From positions 1-64,000 of the forward strand of contig NZ_JAVFVS010000008.1 in NCBI RefSeq assembly GCF_030929605.1: 64,000 bases of DNA. Direction: 5' to 3'. Below, piece after piece: positions 27,472-37,059 of the stretch. Both the position numbers and the translations under genes were made by a program. A model generated the notes under the pieces. That model was not told where the DNA came from. It ran no database searches and was given only the letters and a program-made list of their open reading frames with translations. The DNA comes from Flavobacterium sp. LHD-80. GTDB taxonomy: Bacteria > Bacteroidota > Bacteroidia > Flavobacteriales > Flavobacteriaceae. Positions within the stretch are counted from its first letter, which is position 1, and every line of letters starts with the position of its first letter.

Positions 27472-29529
27472 TTGAAAAAAACTTCGCAAATAATATTAGT
27501 TTTATTTCTTATCTTATTAAGTTGCAATAAGAAAGCTTCCATCGATAAAAACGAGGTTTCAAGAGAAGACAGTTTACCTACTTATTTGTCTTTAGCAAAT
27601 GATATTAATTTGCCTTATGACCTAAAACAAAAATATACTCAAAAAGCCCTTAACATTATAATTGATAAGAACAACGATTCAATCAATAGGGCTAATTTGT
27701 TTAAGGTTGCTAATCGATATTACAATATGAATGATCTCAAATCATATCGTAAAATATCAAAATTGGTTTTAGAAAGGTCAATAATCGCAAAAGATTCTGT
27801 AAGTATTGGTAAGGCTTATACTTACTTGGGCGATTTTTATAGTTCGCAAAGCGTTCCAGACAGTGCTTTCTTGAATTTTTTTAAGGCACAAAAAATTTAT
27901 TTGAGGATTAATGACCAGTATAATTTGGCTCAGACTTTTTTAAGCAAAGCGAGCCTTCAATACAATGAAGGAGATTATTTTGAAAGCGAAATTGGCGTTT
28001 TTAAAGCGCTGAGCATTTTAAAAAAGCAAAAAAACGTGAGTGACTTGCTTTATGAATGCTACAATCTATTAGGAATTTTATATAATGATAGAGAAGAATA
28101 TGATAAATCGCTTGAATTTCATAAAAAAGCCTTAAACGTTTTAAAAGACAAATCAATTCCCAGAGAACTACAGTTAGAGGCAACGTCTTTGAATAACATT
28201 GGTTTTGTTTATATTAATTTGAATGATTACCAACAGGCAAAAGAATATTTTCAAAGAGGATTAAATCAGAAAAATTTATTTCAGGAGAAAAATGTCTTGT
28301 ATGCTATGTTGTTGGATAATCTAGCATATTCTAAATTTAAATTAAGAGATTTCAAAGGTCTTCCAGACCAGTTTGACAGGGCTTTAAAAATTAGAGACAG
28401 TCTCGAATTAAAATCGGCATCTGTACTGAGTCGGATTCATTTATCAGAATTTTATGCTTTTGAAAAAGATACTTTTAGAGCTATTCAGTATTCAAAACAG
28501 GCGTTGGTTTTGGCTAGAAACCTAAATATTGGAAAAAATACATTAGAGGCGCTTAAGCAAATTGCTATTGTTGATCCAAAAAATGCATCGGTTTATTCTA
28601 AAGAATATTTTAGATTAAATGAAAAAATGCTGAAATCGGAGCGAAAAATGGGTGAAAAATTCTCTCGAATTGAGTATGAGACCAATGAAATAAAAGATCA
28701 GAATTCGAATCTTCAGGAAAAAAACAGAACGTTAGTATATGTATTCAGTATTTGTACTTTGGTTGGTTTGTTTTTTTATGTGTATAAAACGCAACAAGCA
28801 AAAAATAGAGAACTGCTGTTTAAACAGCAACAACAAGTTGCTAATGAAGATATTTATAACTTGATGATTTCGCAGCAAAACGAAATTGAATCGACCCGAA
28901 TTAAAGAAAAGAAAAAAGTTGCGCAGGAATTACATGATGGTGTTTTGGGCCGAATGTTTGGCGTCAGAATTAGCTTAGACAGTCTCGATAAAATTGATGA
29001 AGCCCAGGCAGCAGCGAAGCGAAAAAAGTATTTAAACGAGCTGAAACATATTGAAGAAGACATTCGTGAAATTTCGCATGATTTAAATAGAGAAAAATCA
29101 GAATTAATTAATAATTTTGTCGCGATCTTGATGAAACTGTTTGAAAATCAGAGAAACACGTATAATTCAAAATTAATTACGACATTTGATTCTCACATAA
29201 AATGGGATCTTGTAAGCAATGCTGTCAAAATTAATTTGTACAGAATGATACAAGAAGCGCTTCAAAATTGCAACAAGTATGCAGATGCTGATACGATTAC
29301 AGTTGAGTTTAAAAGTGAAATAAATTATTTAGTTTTGTCTATTGCGGATGATGGAATTGGTTTTAATGTAAAGAAAACTAAAAATGGTATTGGATTGCAT
29401 AATATTCAATACAGAGCCGCAGAATGTAAGGGTACAGTTACTATAAAATCTGCCAAAGGAGAAGGAACACTTCTCACAATTAAAGTCCCAATCGATCAAA
29501 AAATTAACCTGCAAAATAATGACATTTGA
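27472..29529 (+). CDS. TPR-containing lipoprotein sensor histidine kinase
   Basis: 685 residues from TTG 27472. The N-terminus is a lipoprotein signal with lipobox LLSC (Cys near residue 18). Residues about 60-400 are tetratricopeptide repeats (LLGILYNDREEYDKSLEFHKKAL). A coiled coil and one membrane helix (LVYVFSICTLVGLFFYVY, about 421-440) follow. The NarL/DesK-type dimerisation domain contains the phospho-acceptor His488 in AQELHDGVLG. The C-terminus is a HATPase with N-box EALQNCNKYA, G1 ADDGIGF and G2 NGIGLHNI. It overlaps the response-regulator gene by 11 bases, so the two form an operon and probably a cognate pair. The TPR part probably senses a periplasmic partner. Confidence 0.9.
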   Translation: MKKTSQIILVLFLILLSCNKKASIDKNEVSREDSLPTYLSLANDINLPYDLKQKYTQKALNIIIDKNNDSINRANLFKVANRYYNMNDLKSYRKISKLVLERSIIAKDSVSIGKAYTYLGDFYSSQSVPDSAFLNFFKAQKIYLRINDQYNLAQTFLSKASLQYNEGDYFESEIGVFKALSILKKQKNVSDLLYECYNLLGILYNDREEYDKSLEFHKKALNVLKDKSIPRELQLEATSLNNIGFVYINLNDYQQAKEYFQRGLNQKNLFQEKNVLYAMLLDNLAYSKFKLRDFKGLPDQFDRALKIRDSLELKSASVLSRIHLSEFYAFEKDTFRAIQYSKQALVLARNLNIGKNTLEALKQIAIVDPKNASVYSKEYFRLNEKMLKSERKMGEKFSRIEYETNEIKDQNSNLQEKNRTLVYVFSICTLVGLFFYVYKTQQAKNRELLFKQQQQVANEDIYNLMISQQNEIESTRIKEKKKVAQELHDGVLGRMFGVRISLDSLDKIDEAQAAAKRKKYLNELKHIEEDIREISHDLNREKSELINNFVAILMKLFENQRNTYNSKLITTFDSHIKWDLVSNAVKINLYRMIQEALQNCNKYADADTITVEFKSEINYLVLSIADDGIGFNVKKTKNGIGLHNIQYRAAECKGTVTIKSAKGEGTLLTIKVPIDQKINLQNNDI

Positions 29530-30217
29530 TTTAACAGCTCCAATTTCGCACTTAATCACGCGAAACATTTTAATTGTCGACGATCATCCTTTTATAATTG
29601 AAGGATACAAAAATGCTATAACGCGATATAATCCAAAACAATATGATTTTCGTATTGCACAGGCGTATGACTGTAGATCGGCTTATGATTTGTTAGAAGA
29701 CGAATCGACGCCAAAATTTGATGTTGCATTTTTAGATATCAGTATGCCGGCTTATGAAGAAAAGGAACTGTTTTCTGGTGAAGATTTGGCAAAACTGATT
29801 TTGAAGAAGATGCCAGAATGCAAAGTAATTCTGCTTACGATGTATACAGAACTTCTGAAAATTAAAACAATTATCAGAACAATCAATCCAAATGGCTTAA
29901 TTATTAAAAACGATCTAACTTTTGATGAATTATTGCTCGCTTTTGATAAAGTAATGAAAAACGGAAAGTATTATAGTCAGTCGGTGGTGAAAATGGTAAA
30001 TCAGTCGCCACATAATTCTATTGAAATTGATCAGTTTGATAAACAGATTTTGTTTCATTTATCAAAAGGAACACGAACTGAAGATATGTCGCAATACATT
30101 CCGATTTCGTTAGCAGCCATTGAAAAACGCAAAATCAATTTGAAAGAATTGCTGAAAATAAGATCAGGTCTAGATGAAGATCTTTTGAAAGAAGCGAAAA
30201 GCAAGGGGCTTTTTTAG
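29519..30217 (+). CDS. NarL/LuxR-type response regulator
   Basis: 232 residues. Receiver domain with ILIVDDHPFIIEG, phospho-acceptor Asp73 (VAFLDISMP) and the Lys region LIIKND. The C-terminal part (about 165-232) is a diverged LuxR-like helix-turn-helix (DKQILFHLSKGTRTEDMSQYIPISLAAIEKRKINLKELL). The gene starts inside the 3' end of the kinase gene, an 11-base overlap that suggests translational coupling. Likely the DNA-binding partner of the TPR kinase; target genes cannot be told from the window. ATG 29519 was kept because it gives the overlap, although the first 15 residues precede the receiver core. Confidence 0.9.
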   Translation: MTFDLTAPISHLITRNILIVDDHPFIIEGYKNAITRYNPKQYDFRIAQAYDCRSAYDLLEDESTPKFDVAFLDISMPAYEEKELFSGEDLAKLILKKMPECKVILLTMYTELLKIKTIIRTINPNGLIIKNDLTFDELLLAFDKVMKNGKYYSQSVVKMVNQSPHNSIEIDQFDKQILFHLSKGTRTEDMSQYIPISLAAIEKRKINLKELLKIRSGLDEDLLKEAKSKGLF

Positions 30218-30233
30218 AAAGAAATCTCAAATA

Positions 30234-30286
30234 AAAAATTCCAAATTCCAATTGTTAGTCATTCATTGGAATTTGGAATTTTTTTA
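30234..30286. terminator. Palindromic terminator between convergent genes
   Basis: Arms AAATTCCAAATTCCAAT and ATTGGAATTTGGAATTT (17 bp, perfect) flank a 12-base loop; T runs follow. It is built from the same TTCCAAATTCC words as the palindrome at 23404. Confidence 0.8.
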
Positions 30287-30303
30287 TTTGGAATTTTTAA
30301 AAC

Positions 30304-31350
30304 TTACTCGCTCAACGCATCCCAACCACGTGCTTTTAAAGCAATTTTTGTGTTGGCACGAGTTACAAGGTGAATTCCTTCGTTTTCTTCTGCCATATGG
30401 CCAATAATTGAAAAGTTTGGATTTCCTTTTATTTTGTCAAAATCGTTAATGTCAATTGTAAATAAAAGTTCGTAATCTTCTCCGCCGTTAATTGCAACAG
30501 TTGTACTGTCGATATTGAATTCTTCACAAGTCGAAATAAATTGCGGATCTAATGGCAGTTTATCTTCATATAAATTACAACCCACTTTTGACTGTTTGCA
30601 GATATGAATAATCTCTGAAGATAATCCGTCAGAAATATCGATCATTGAAGTTGGTTTTATTTCAAGTGCGTGTAGAAGTGTACGAACATCTGTTCTGGCT
30701 TCTGGTTTTAATTGTCTTTCGACCAAATAGGTATAAGGATCTAAATCTGGCTGGCTGTTTGGATTTACCTGAAAAACCTGTTTTTCGCGTTCCAAAACCT
30801 GCAAGCCCATATAAGCGGCACCGATGTCTCCTGTAACAACTAATAAATCAGTTTGTTTGGCTCCATTTCTGTAGGCGATTTCATTTTCATCAGCTTCGCC
30901 AATTGCTGTAATACTGATGATTAATCCTTTTTGTGATGAGGTTGTATCACCGCCAATAACATCAACTTTGTATTCTTTAGCGGCATGCGTAATTCCTTCG
31001 AATAATTCTTCTAAAGCTTCTAACGGAAAACGGTTTGAAACAGCAACAGAAACCGTGATTTGTGTTGGTTTTGCATTCATCGCACAAATGTCAGAAACAT
31101 TCACAACAACTGCTTTGTAGCCTAAGTGTTTTAATGGCATGTAGGCTAAATCAAAATGTACGCCTTCAATTAGTAAATCGGTTGAAACAACAACTTTCTT
31201 TTCTTTAAAATCTAAAACTGCAGCATCGTCACCAATACTTTTTAAAGTTGATTCTTGTGTAACATCAAAGTTTCGGGTTAAATGGTCGATTAGGCCAAAT
31301 TCTCCTAATTGTGCTAAACTGGTGCGTTGCGGATTTTTATCTTCTATCAT
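30304..31350 (-). CDS. thiL: Thiamine-monophosphate kinase
   Basis: 348 residues from ATG 31350. Phosphorylates thiamine monophosphate to the active cofactor thiamine diphosphate, in the cytoplasm. PurM/ThiL-family motifs: LGEFGLIDHL, IGDDAAVLDF, STDLLIEGVHFDLAYM (Mg/ATP site), VNVSDICAMNA, DVIGGDTTSS, VTGDIGAAYMGLQVL, MIDISDGLSSEI and INGGEDYELLF. Length is typical. No other thi genes are near, and no TPP riboswitch was seen in front of it. Confidence 0.96.
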   Translation of the reverse strand: MIEDKNPQRTSLAQLGEFGLIDHLTRNFDVTQESTLKSIGDDAAVLDFKEKKVVVSTDLLIEGVHFDLAYMPLKHLGYKAVVVNVSDICAMNAKPTQITVSVAVSNRFPLEALEELFEGITHAAKEYKVDVIGGDTTSSQKGLIISITAIGEADENEIAYRNGAKQTDLLVVTGDIGAAYMGLQVLEREKQVFQVNPNSQPDLDPYTYLVERQLKPEARTDVRTLLHALEIKPTSMIDISDGLSSEIIHICKQSKVGCNLYEDKLPLDPQFISTCEEFNIDSTTVAINGGEDYELLFTIDINDFDKIKGNPNFSIIGHMAEENEGIHLVTRANTKIALKARGWDALSE

Positions 31351-31379
31351 TTTTTCTGAGTTCCAAAATTATTTAGGTG

Positions 31380-31387
31380 CAAAGGTA
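31380..31387 (-). promoter_or_regulatory. Predicted -7 box of thiL
   Basis: TACCTTTG on the minus strand, 29 bp upstream of the thiL ATG; no clear -33 partner. Confidence 0.35.
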
Positions 31388-31560
31388 CAAAGTTGATGGT
31401 TAATAGCTGTAATAAAAAGAATAAAGGATATTTTGTTTTGTTAAACCATATAAATGATATAAGCTTATTTAAATGTTTTTGACTTTAAGGAACTGCGTTT
31501 TTAATTTTAATTGGAAATGGCTTTGTCGAGTTACAAAGTAGCCAAGCTTTTGTTTTTAAT

Positions 31561-31683
31561 TGCCTCCCGCTTTAGCTGGAGGTTGAATGAATTTTAATTT
31601 CATGGCTTTAGCCAAACTTACGCATTTTTGGCTAAAGCCTTTTTCGTGGTCTTATTTTTTACCTCCAGCTAAAGCTGGAGGCA
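31561..31683. repeat. Nested palindromic element, about 123 bp
   Basis: The outer arms at 31561-31583 and 31661-31683 are 23-bp inverted copies with one mismatch (TGCCTCC.GCTTTAGCTGG). An inner perfect 13-bp palindrome, GGCTTTAGCCAAA / TTTGGCTAAAGCC, sits at 31604-31616 and 31627-31639. The arms carry AGCTTTAGCT-like half-palindromes. It lies between thiL and the type B adhesin gene. The rest of the 372-bp spacer (31351-31722) shows no coding frame. Confidence 0.8.
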
Positions 31684-31722
31684 ACTCAAATTTAAATTTT
31701 TTGCGCTCGCACGCGTAAAAAA

Positions 31723-34700
31723 TCATCGTTTTAAACTGAAATGCGATCTAAATACTTCGCTGACTTGGTCTTGCGTATAAAAAACCTGAAACCAATAATC
31801 GGAGGAAGGAAGCGGGTTTCCGTTGTAATTGCCATCCCAACCTGGACCAGAAGGACGAAGCTGTTTTAAAAATTTGCCATAACGGTCAAAAATGTTGATT
31901 ACAGCATCTGGCTGTGCGGCAAGATCAATAATGTTCCAAGTATCGTTGTAGCCATCGTTGTTTGGCGTAAAAAATTTAGGATATTTAAGGACATTGGCAA
32001 ACAAAATCAGATTGTCGCAATTTCCTTTTGTGTCTTTTATCGTTACTGCGTGTTCTCCTGAATCGACATTTGAAAAAACATTGCTGGTTTGAAAATCGCC
32101 ATCATCTAATTGATATTCATAGGTTCCATAACCACTAGTAAGGTTTACAATAATGTCGATGTTATCTTCAAAAGCATCTGTAACGGTTAAAGTTGCAAGC
32201 GCTGGACTTGATTTTTCGACTTTAACGGTGGTAGAGTTATAACCGCAGTCGGCGCCAACAGCTGGAGTTATTTTGTTGGGAACTACGGTGTAGATTCCTT
32301 CTTCTTTTGCAGTGTAGTTTGGTCCAGTGCTTATTTTATTTCCATTTAAAAACCAGTCAACAGTATATTCGTTGGGATTCAGTCCCGAATTTAATTGAGC
32401 AGGACTCAGTAAAGATCCTGTTTGAAAATCGACGCAGATTACACCATTTTTTATTGTAAAATCTTTCAAAGGATAAATGGTGATATTAAAATCATCTTGC
32501 GAAATGCAACTTGAATTTGTTGGAGCCGTTGCGTAGATGTACATTCGTTGTGACGCGTTTATTTGCTCTCCTGCAACATAATGCACTCCTGTTGCATTTG
32601 GCCCGCTGTAATATTGACCGGTAGATAATACGGGCAATGTATAGCTTTTGCAAACGGCAACATCTGGAAAACTAACTAATTTTGGCGTTGAAGATATATT
32701 TACTGAAAAGCTTTTTTCGCTGGAACAAGTGAGTCTATTTCCTGCAATTGCATAAACATAAATAGTTTGCGAAGTTGTCAAAATTGTTCCTGCCGGAATA
32801 GTGGCGCCTTTTCCTCCAGGCTGTAAATAGTAATTACCCAATTTTAAAGGTGGTAAGTTATAGCTGTCGCAAACCGTTATATTTTCGAAGTTGCCAACAT
32901 CGATTCCGTTGATGTTGATTTTAAAGAAAGTTTCATTGCTGCATTTTGCAAAATCAGGCCATTCGTTATAAATATAAACAGTTTGAGCTGTGCTTATAAT
33001 TGTTCCTTCGGTAAGCAAAGTTCCTGTTCCATTTGGCCCTCCTGTTGCCGAATAATATTGCCCATTTTTTAATCTCGGAAGTTTGAAATTAGTACAGGTC
33101 ACAACGTCTGTAAAATTGTCGACAAGAGGTAAGGGTCTAATTTCGATAACAAAACTGTGTTCATTGGTACAATCTGTTCCAACTGAAAATATATAAAGAG
33201 TCTGTGTGTCAGTTACTATAGCTCCGGCGTGTAATGGAGTTCCTCCACCATTTGTATCGGTAAAATAATTGCCATTTGTCAAGGGAGGCAAAGTATAACT
33301 GTTACATTCCAATCTGTTGGCTGGCGTATCGACTAATGGTAACGGTTTTATGGTAATATCATATTTTAGATTGATTGTGCAATTGGGTGAAGTTGTAGTA
33401 ACGGCATAATAATAAACCGTTTGTGAAGTTGTAATAACTGTTCCGGCCGGAATATTTTTGCCTTGACCGCTAGGACTGTCATAGTAACTGCCTATCGCAA
33501 CTGCCGGCAAGGTGTAGCTTCCGCATTCTGTTATTGGAACAAAACGTTGGGAATTAATAATATCTATTTTAAAGGAATTTTCATTAACACATCTACCATC
33601 ATTTGCAAAAACATAGAGCGTTCGGCTAGAGGTAATGCGATCGCCAGCATTTAGTTGATTACCCAAACCTCCTGAAAGTGAATAATAATTCCCATTTGTT
33701 AAAGGTGGCAAAATATAAGCATCGCAAGTTACTATATTATCGGGCTTATCGACTAAAGGTAAAGGATGTACAATAAATGGAACCGGAATATCCTTGCAAA
33801 CCACTCCATCAATTACGGCATAATAGTAGATCGTTTGGCTAGCGGTAAGTGCTGTTCCCATCGGAATAGGATTTCCTTTTCCTCCAGCTTCAGTAAAAAA
33901 TCCCCCGGCAACGACATTGGGAACTATGTACCTGCCACAGGCTTCTTTTGGAAATTCGATTTCGTAAATTAAGGTAATGCTAAAGGTATTTTCATTGGTA
34001 CAATTGTTTGGTGCTGGACCGCTGTAAATATAATAAGCGCCAGATTTTGTAATGACATCTCCCGCATTTAGTCGTGTTCCTGTTCCGTTTGGGCCTGTAT
34101 AATAAAAACCAAAAGTTATTGGAGGCAATGTATAACTGTTGCAGGCAATAACGTCTGGAAGATCATTTACTGGCGGAAGCGAATAAATAATGATATTGAA
34201 ATTTACAGTTTGATAGCAAAAAGAACTTTGTAGACTTTCAACTCTAACATAAATAGCTTGTGGCGACTGTGATAAGGAAGAACTGAAAAAAGCAGGATTT
34301 AAAATGCGATTTGCACCGCTGTTTGCTTCGGCTTGACTTAAGTGATAAGTAAGTTTATAATTCGACGGATTTAATCCATTTAAAATTGTAGCTTCCTGAA
34401 CAGTTAAATCAACAGGAACTCTTCCTGATTTAGTATTGCAAAAAGCCAAATCGGGAGGTTTTACAATGTTGATTGGAGCGGTTACAAGCAAGTCAAATGA
34501 AATCAAATTATTGCAAAAAGTACCACTATTATTTATTGGGACTGCTTTTATATAAATGGTTTGGTTACCGACACTTGTATAAGAATTTAGTTGATTTTGT
34601 GGTATTGCGGGACCGTTTGCATTGGCAGCCGTTAAAGTGCTGAAATATAAAAGAGAATATTCTGCAGCGTCAAGCCCTAAAGTAGTTAGGTTATTCTGAG

Positions 34701-35778
34701 TTAAATTATAGCTGTAGATGCCGTTTGTAGTATAACAGGCAGTTAAATTTTGAGCAGGCTTAATTATTAAATCTGTAATTTTTACTTCATCTTTTATAAT
34801 ACAGCCCGAAAGTGTGGCGGTTACTCCATAAGTTCCAGATTTGTCAACCGTTAGTGAACTGGTTGTTTGTCCAGAAATAACAGTTCCGTCAAGAGTCCAT
34901 TCATAACTATAGTTTCCTACGAGGCCAGACTGAAGTGTGATTTTTTCGCCTTCGCAAATGGTTCGGTCTGGGCCTAAATCCATGGCGGTAATAAAACTTC
35001 CTCCCTTTATAAAAACTGCCGAATCGTAACTGCTGTCATTGTAATCGCCTATTGCCAGTTTTATACTGTAAGTTCGATTTGGAATTACGGGCGAAGAAGC
35101 CGTTAAAACTTTAGTTTCGCCTCTCATGTTTATTGCTGATGACGGAGGATCATTCACATTATAATGATCAAATAAATTGGCATTGGCTGATAAACAGGAA
35201 GAATTATATTGGGTATCTCTAATGTTTTTTACCGAAACGGGCGTCGATGTTCCTGGAAGTACCGCGAGATTTGAAGAAACTCCAGTTGTTAAATCGGTTA
35301 AAATAAAAGCAAAAACATCGCTGAAACCGCATTGAAATTCGCCATATTCATTTGAAGCAAAAAGAAAATCAAAACTAAAATTACTAGACAAAGGTGTAAA
35401 GTCAAACTGAATATAACTCACATCAGTAATAGGAACCATTTGTCCGTTACTATCGCTGATGGCTTGCAGGTCACTATCGTTGGCAGTATTTAATTGACTG
35501 CTTTCGTTGGCACCAGTATAACTTCCTCCAGTATGTGAGGCAATTCCGTTTCGAATAATAATGCCTTCTGAAATTGGAAAATTAGGATTTGTATTTGTGA
35601 ATTTGCCAATGCCTTGATGAGATGAAAATTTAAAGTTGCTTTCGTTAGCGCAGGCATTTTTCATTAACTCTTCGCGAACAAGCTCAGGTATACTCAAAGT
35701 TGTAGTGTCCACTATGATCCCCTGTGACAAAGATATAGTCGAGTAAAATAATAAAAATAGAAGTAGAGAATTTCTCAT
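31723..35778 (-). CDS. Choice-of-anchor L / gliding-type (type B) T9SS adhesin
   Basis: 1351 residues from ATG 35778. Signal peptide MRNSLLLFLLFYSTISLSQG. Residues about 30-265 match the choice-of-anchor L domain (FDFLFASNEYGEFQCGFSDVFAFILTD). An Ig-like unit (about 270-330) follows. Residues about 530-1130 hold about eight tandem repeats of roughly 70 residues with the core C.SYTLPPL..G.YY, AG..IT.SQT.Y.YA and C..E..F. The C-terminus (about 1265-1351; YPKFFTPNNDGYNDTWNI ... IFDRYGKFLKQL ... SSDYWF) is a gliding-motility-associated type B sorting domain. Secreted by T9SS and presumably a surface adhesin; SprF-like helpers usual for type B proteins are not adjacent. Confidence 0.9.
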   Translation of the reverse strand: MRNSLLLFLLFYSTISLSQGIIVDTTTLSIPELVREELMKNACANESNFKFSSHQGIGKFTNTNPNFPISEGIIIRNGIASHTGGSYTGANESSQLNTANDSDLQAISDSNGQMVPITDVSYIQFDFTPLSSNFSFDFLFASNEYGEFQCGFSDVFAFILTDLTTGVSSNLAVLPGTSTPVSVKNIRDTQYNSSCLSANANLFDHYNVNDPPSSAINMRGETKVLTASSPVIPNRTYSIKLAIGDYNDSSYDSAVFIKGGSFITAMDLGPDRTICEGEKITLQSGLVGNYSYEWTLDGTVISGQTTSSLTVDKSGTYGVTATLSGCIIKDEVKITDLIIKPAQNLTACYTTNGIYSYNLTQNNLTTLGLDAAEYSLLYFSTLTAANANGPAIPQNQLNSYTSVGNQTIYIKAVPINNSGTFCNNLISFDLLVTAPINIVKPPDLAFCNTKSGRVPVDLTVQEATILNGLNPSNYKLTYHLSQAEANSGANRILNPAFFSSSLSQSPQAIYVRVESLQSSFCYQTVNFNIIIYSLPPVNDLPDVIACNSYTLPPITFGFYYTGPNGTGTRLNAGDVITKSGAYYIYSGPAPNNCTNENTFSITLIYEIEFPKEACGRYIVPNVVAGGFFTEAGGKGNPIPMGTALTASQTIYYYAVIDGVVCKDIPVPFIVHPLPLVDKPDNIVTCDAYILPPLTNGNYYSLSGGLGNQLNAGDRITSSRTLYVFANDGRCVNENSFKIDIINSQRFVPITECGSYTLPAVAIGSYYDSPSGQGKNIPAGTVITTSQTVYYYAVTTTSPNCTINLKYDITIKPLPLVDTPANRLECNSYTLPPLTNGNYFTDTNGGGTPLHAGAIVTDTQTLYIFSVGTDCTNEHSFVIEIRPLPLVDNFTDVVTCTNFKLPRLKNGQYYSATGGPNGTGTLLTEGTIISTAQTVYIYNEWPDFAKCSNETFFKININGIDVGNFENITVCDSYNLPPLKLGNYYLQPGGKGATIPAGTILTTSQTIYVYAIAGNRLTCSSEKSFSVNISSTPKLVSFPDVAVCKSYTLPVLSTGQYYSGPNATGVHYVAGEQINASQRMYIYATAPTNSSCISQDDFNITIYPLKDFTIKNGVICVDFQTGSLLSPAQLNSGLNPNEYTVDWFLNGNKISTGPNYTAKEEGIYTVVPNKITPAVGADCGYNSTTVKVEKSSPALATLTVTDAFEDNIDIIVNLTSGYGTYEYQLDDGDFQTSNVFSNVDSGEHAVTIKDTKGNCDNLILFANVLKYPKFFTPNNDGYNDTWNIIDLAAQPDAVINIFDRYGKFLKQLRPSGPGWDGNYNGNPLPSSDYWFQVFYTQDQVSEVFRSHFSLKR

Positions 35779-35929
35779 AGTCCTGATTTTATTAATTAGG
35801 GGGCTTTAAAGGTACGAATGATTTTTGTTTTAACACAATGAATGTCAGTATTTTACACTTGTTTTCGTTTTGTGTTTAAATGTCTTTGTAAAATCTAAAA
35901 ATATTTTTTTTAATTATTTTTTTTCCTAC

Positions 35930-35964
35930 TGACAAACTGTTGTCACCAGCCCATTTTACTTTTG
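35930..35964 (+). promoter_or_regulatory. Promoter with palindromic operator before DinB pair
   Basis: TGACAA-ACTG-TTGTCA (35930-35945) is an inverted repeat with perfect 6-bp arms. Eleven bases downstream lies TACTTTTG (35957-35964), a -7 box 29 bp before the DinB start. The palindrome occupies the -33 region, the position of a repressor or activator site. The WYL regulator encoded at 37059-38018 is the nearest candidate protein; that link is inference. Confidence 0.45.
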
Positions 35965-35993
35965 ATGTATAGAAAATTTAAAACTTTAAAATC

Positions 35994-36473
35994 ATGAAAA
36001 CATTAGAAGCACAAGTAATCACTTCAGAAGATTTATTGAAACACTGGCAAGGACATCGCGCATTGACACGCCGATTGATTGAGTTATTTCCTGAGAAAGA
36101 TTTCTTCGAATTTTCGATCGGAGGAATGCGACCTTTTTCAAAATTAGTCGATGAACTTTTAGCAATTGCAGCTCCAGCACTTAAAGGAATTGTAAATCGT
36201 GACAGCCAGCCTTATACAGAAGGTGCTGAAAAATTAATTTTTAAAGCACAATATCTTGAAAAATGGGACGAAGCAACTGAAGAAATCAATAAATATTGGG
36301 AACAATTGTCAATTGAAGATTTTAGCGAAAAATTTAATCTATTTGGTCAATATGAATTTCCAATCATTCAGAATATTTTATATTTTATTGATAATGAAGT
36401 ACATCACCGTGGACAAGCTTATGTGTATTTAAGAGCTTTAAATATCGAACCTCCATTTTTTTGGGAAAGATAA
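35994..36473 (+). CDS. DinB-family protein (DinB-1)
   Basis: 159 residues from ATG 35994. A four-helix DinB-like fold is indicated by the C-terminal ligand motif FIDNEVHHRGQAYVYLRAL and by overall spacing. In its second-helix counterpart (KLVDELLAIA), Glu stands where the usual first metal-ligand His is found in the next gene (TLDHIWSTE), so metal binding may be altered. DinB-like proteins are often thiol-dependent or metal-dependent enzymes of unknown substrate. First gene of a pair, 45 bp before DinB-2, behind a palindromic promoter. Confidence 0.8.
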   Translation: MKTLEAQVITSEDLLKHWQGHRALTRRLIELFPEKDFFEFSIGGMRPFSKLVDELLAIAAPALKGIVNRDSQPYTEGAEKLIFKAQYLEKWDEATEEINKYWEQLSIEDFSEKFNLFGQYEFPIIQNILYFIDNEVHHRGQAYVYLRALNIEPPFFWER

Positions 36474-36518
36474 TCAGCCATTTGTTGTAACTTTATTTAA
36501 AACCTAAAATTAACTGCT

Positions 36519-37019
36519 ATGAGTTTAAAAAAGATAATGTCAAATTATGCCGATTATAATTTATGGGTAAATCAGCAATTTGTGAATTGGCTTTCGCCAA
36601 AATCAAGCGAATTGCTTTATGCCGAAGTACCTTCTAGTTTTTCAACCATTGTGAAAACATTGGATCATATTTGGTCTACAGAGGAATATTGGTTTTCTGT
36701 AATTTCTGAAACTGAGATGTCAGAAAAGAAGCCAAAAAATGAATTGTCAAAAGAAGAAATCTTTGCAGGCTTATTAAATTCATCGACAAAGTTGAAACAT
36801 CTTATTAATTCATTGTCAGAAGAAGATTTGGATAAAGAGGTTAAAATCGTAAATCCGTGGTTTGAATGTGAATTGCCAATTTCTGAATATTTGATTCAAG
36901 TTATCAATCACGGCACGTATCATCGTGGTCAGATTGTGACTATGGGCCGAAATATAGGAATTACAGATGCATCAAATACCGATTATAATTTTTACAATGT
37001 GGTAAAAGCACAGCAATAA
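36519..37019 (+). CDS. DinB-family protein (DinB-2)
   Basis: 166 residues from ATG 36519. Expected DinB metal ligands are visible: the first His in KTLDHIWSTEEYW, and the second and third in INHGTYHRGQIVTMGR. The conserved start YADYNLWVNQQFVNWL is typical of the family. It follows DinB-1 by 45 bp with no terminator, so they are probably co-transcribed. Followed by a bidirectional terminator shared with the convergent WYL regulator gene. Enzymatic reaction not predictable from sequence. Confidence 0.87.
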   Translation: MSLKKIMSNYADYNLWVNQQFVNWLSPKSSELLYAEVPSSFSTIVKTLDHIWSTEEYWFSVISETEMSEKKPKNELSKEEIFAGLLNSSTKLKHLINSLSEEDLDKEVKIVNPWFECELPISEYLIQVINHGTYHRGQIVTMGRNIGITDASNTDYNFYNVVKAQQ

Positions 37020-37024
37020 AAACA

Positions 37025-37059
37025 AAAAACTCCCGACGATAATCTCTCGGGAGTTTTTT
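37025..37059. terminator. Bidirectional terminator
   Basis: Stem AAAAAACTCCCGA / TCTCGGGAGTTTTTT, with A and T runs suitable for both directions, between convergent DinB-2 and the WYL regulator. Confidence 0.87.

Noticed and set aside
30304..31400. TPP riboswitch in front of thiL
   Set aside because: The 5' region is too short and lacks the conserved THI-box sequence.
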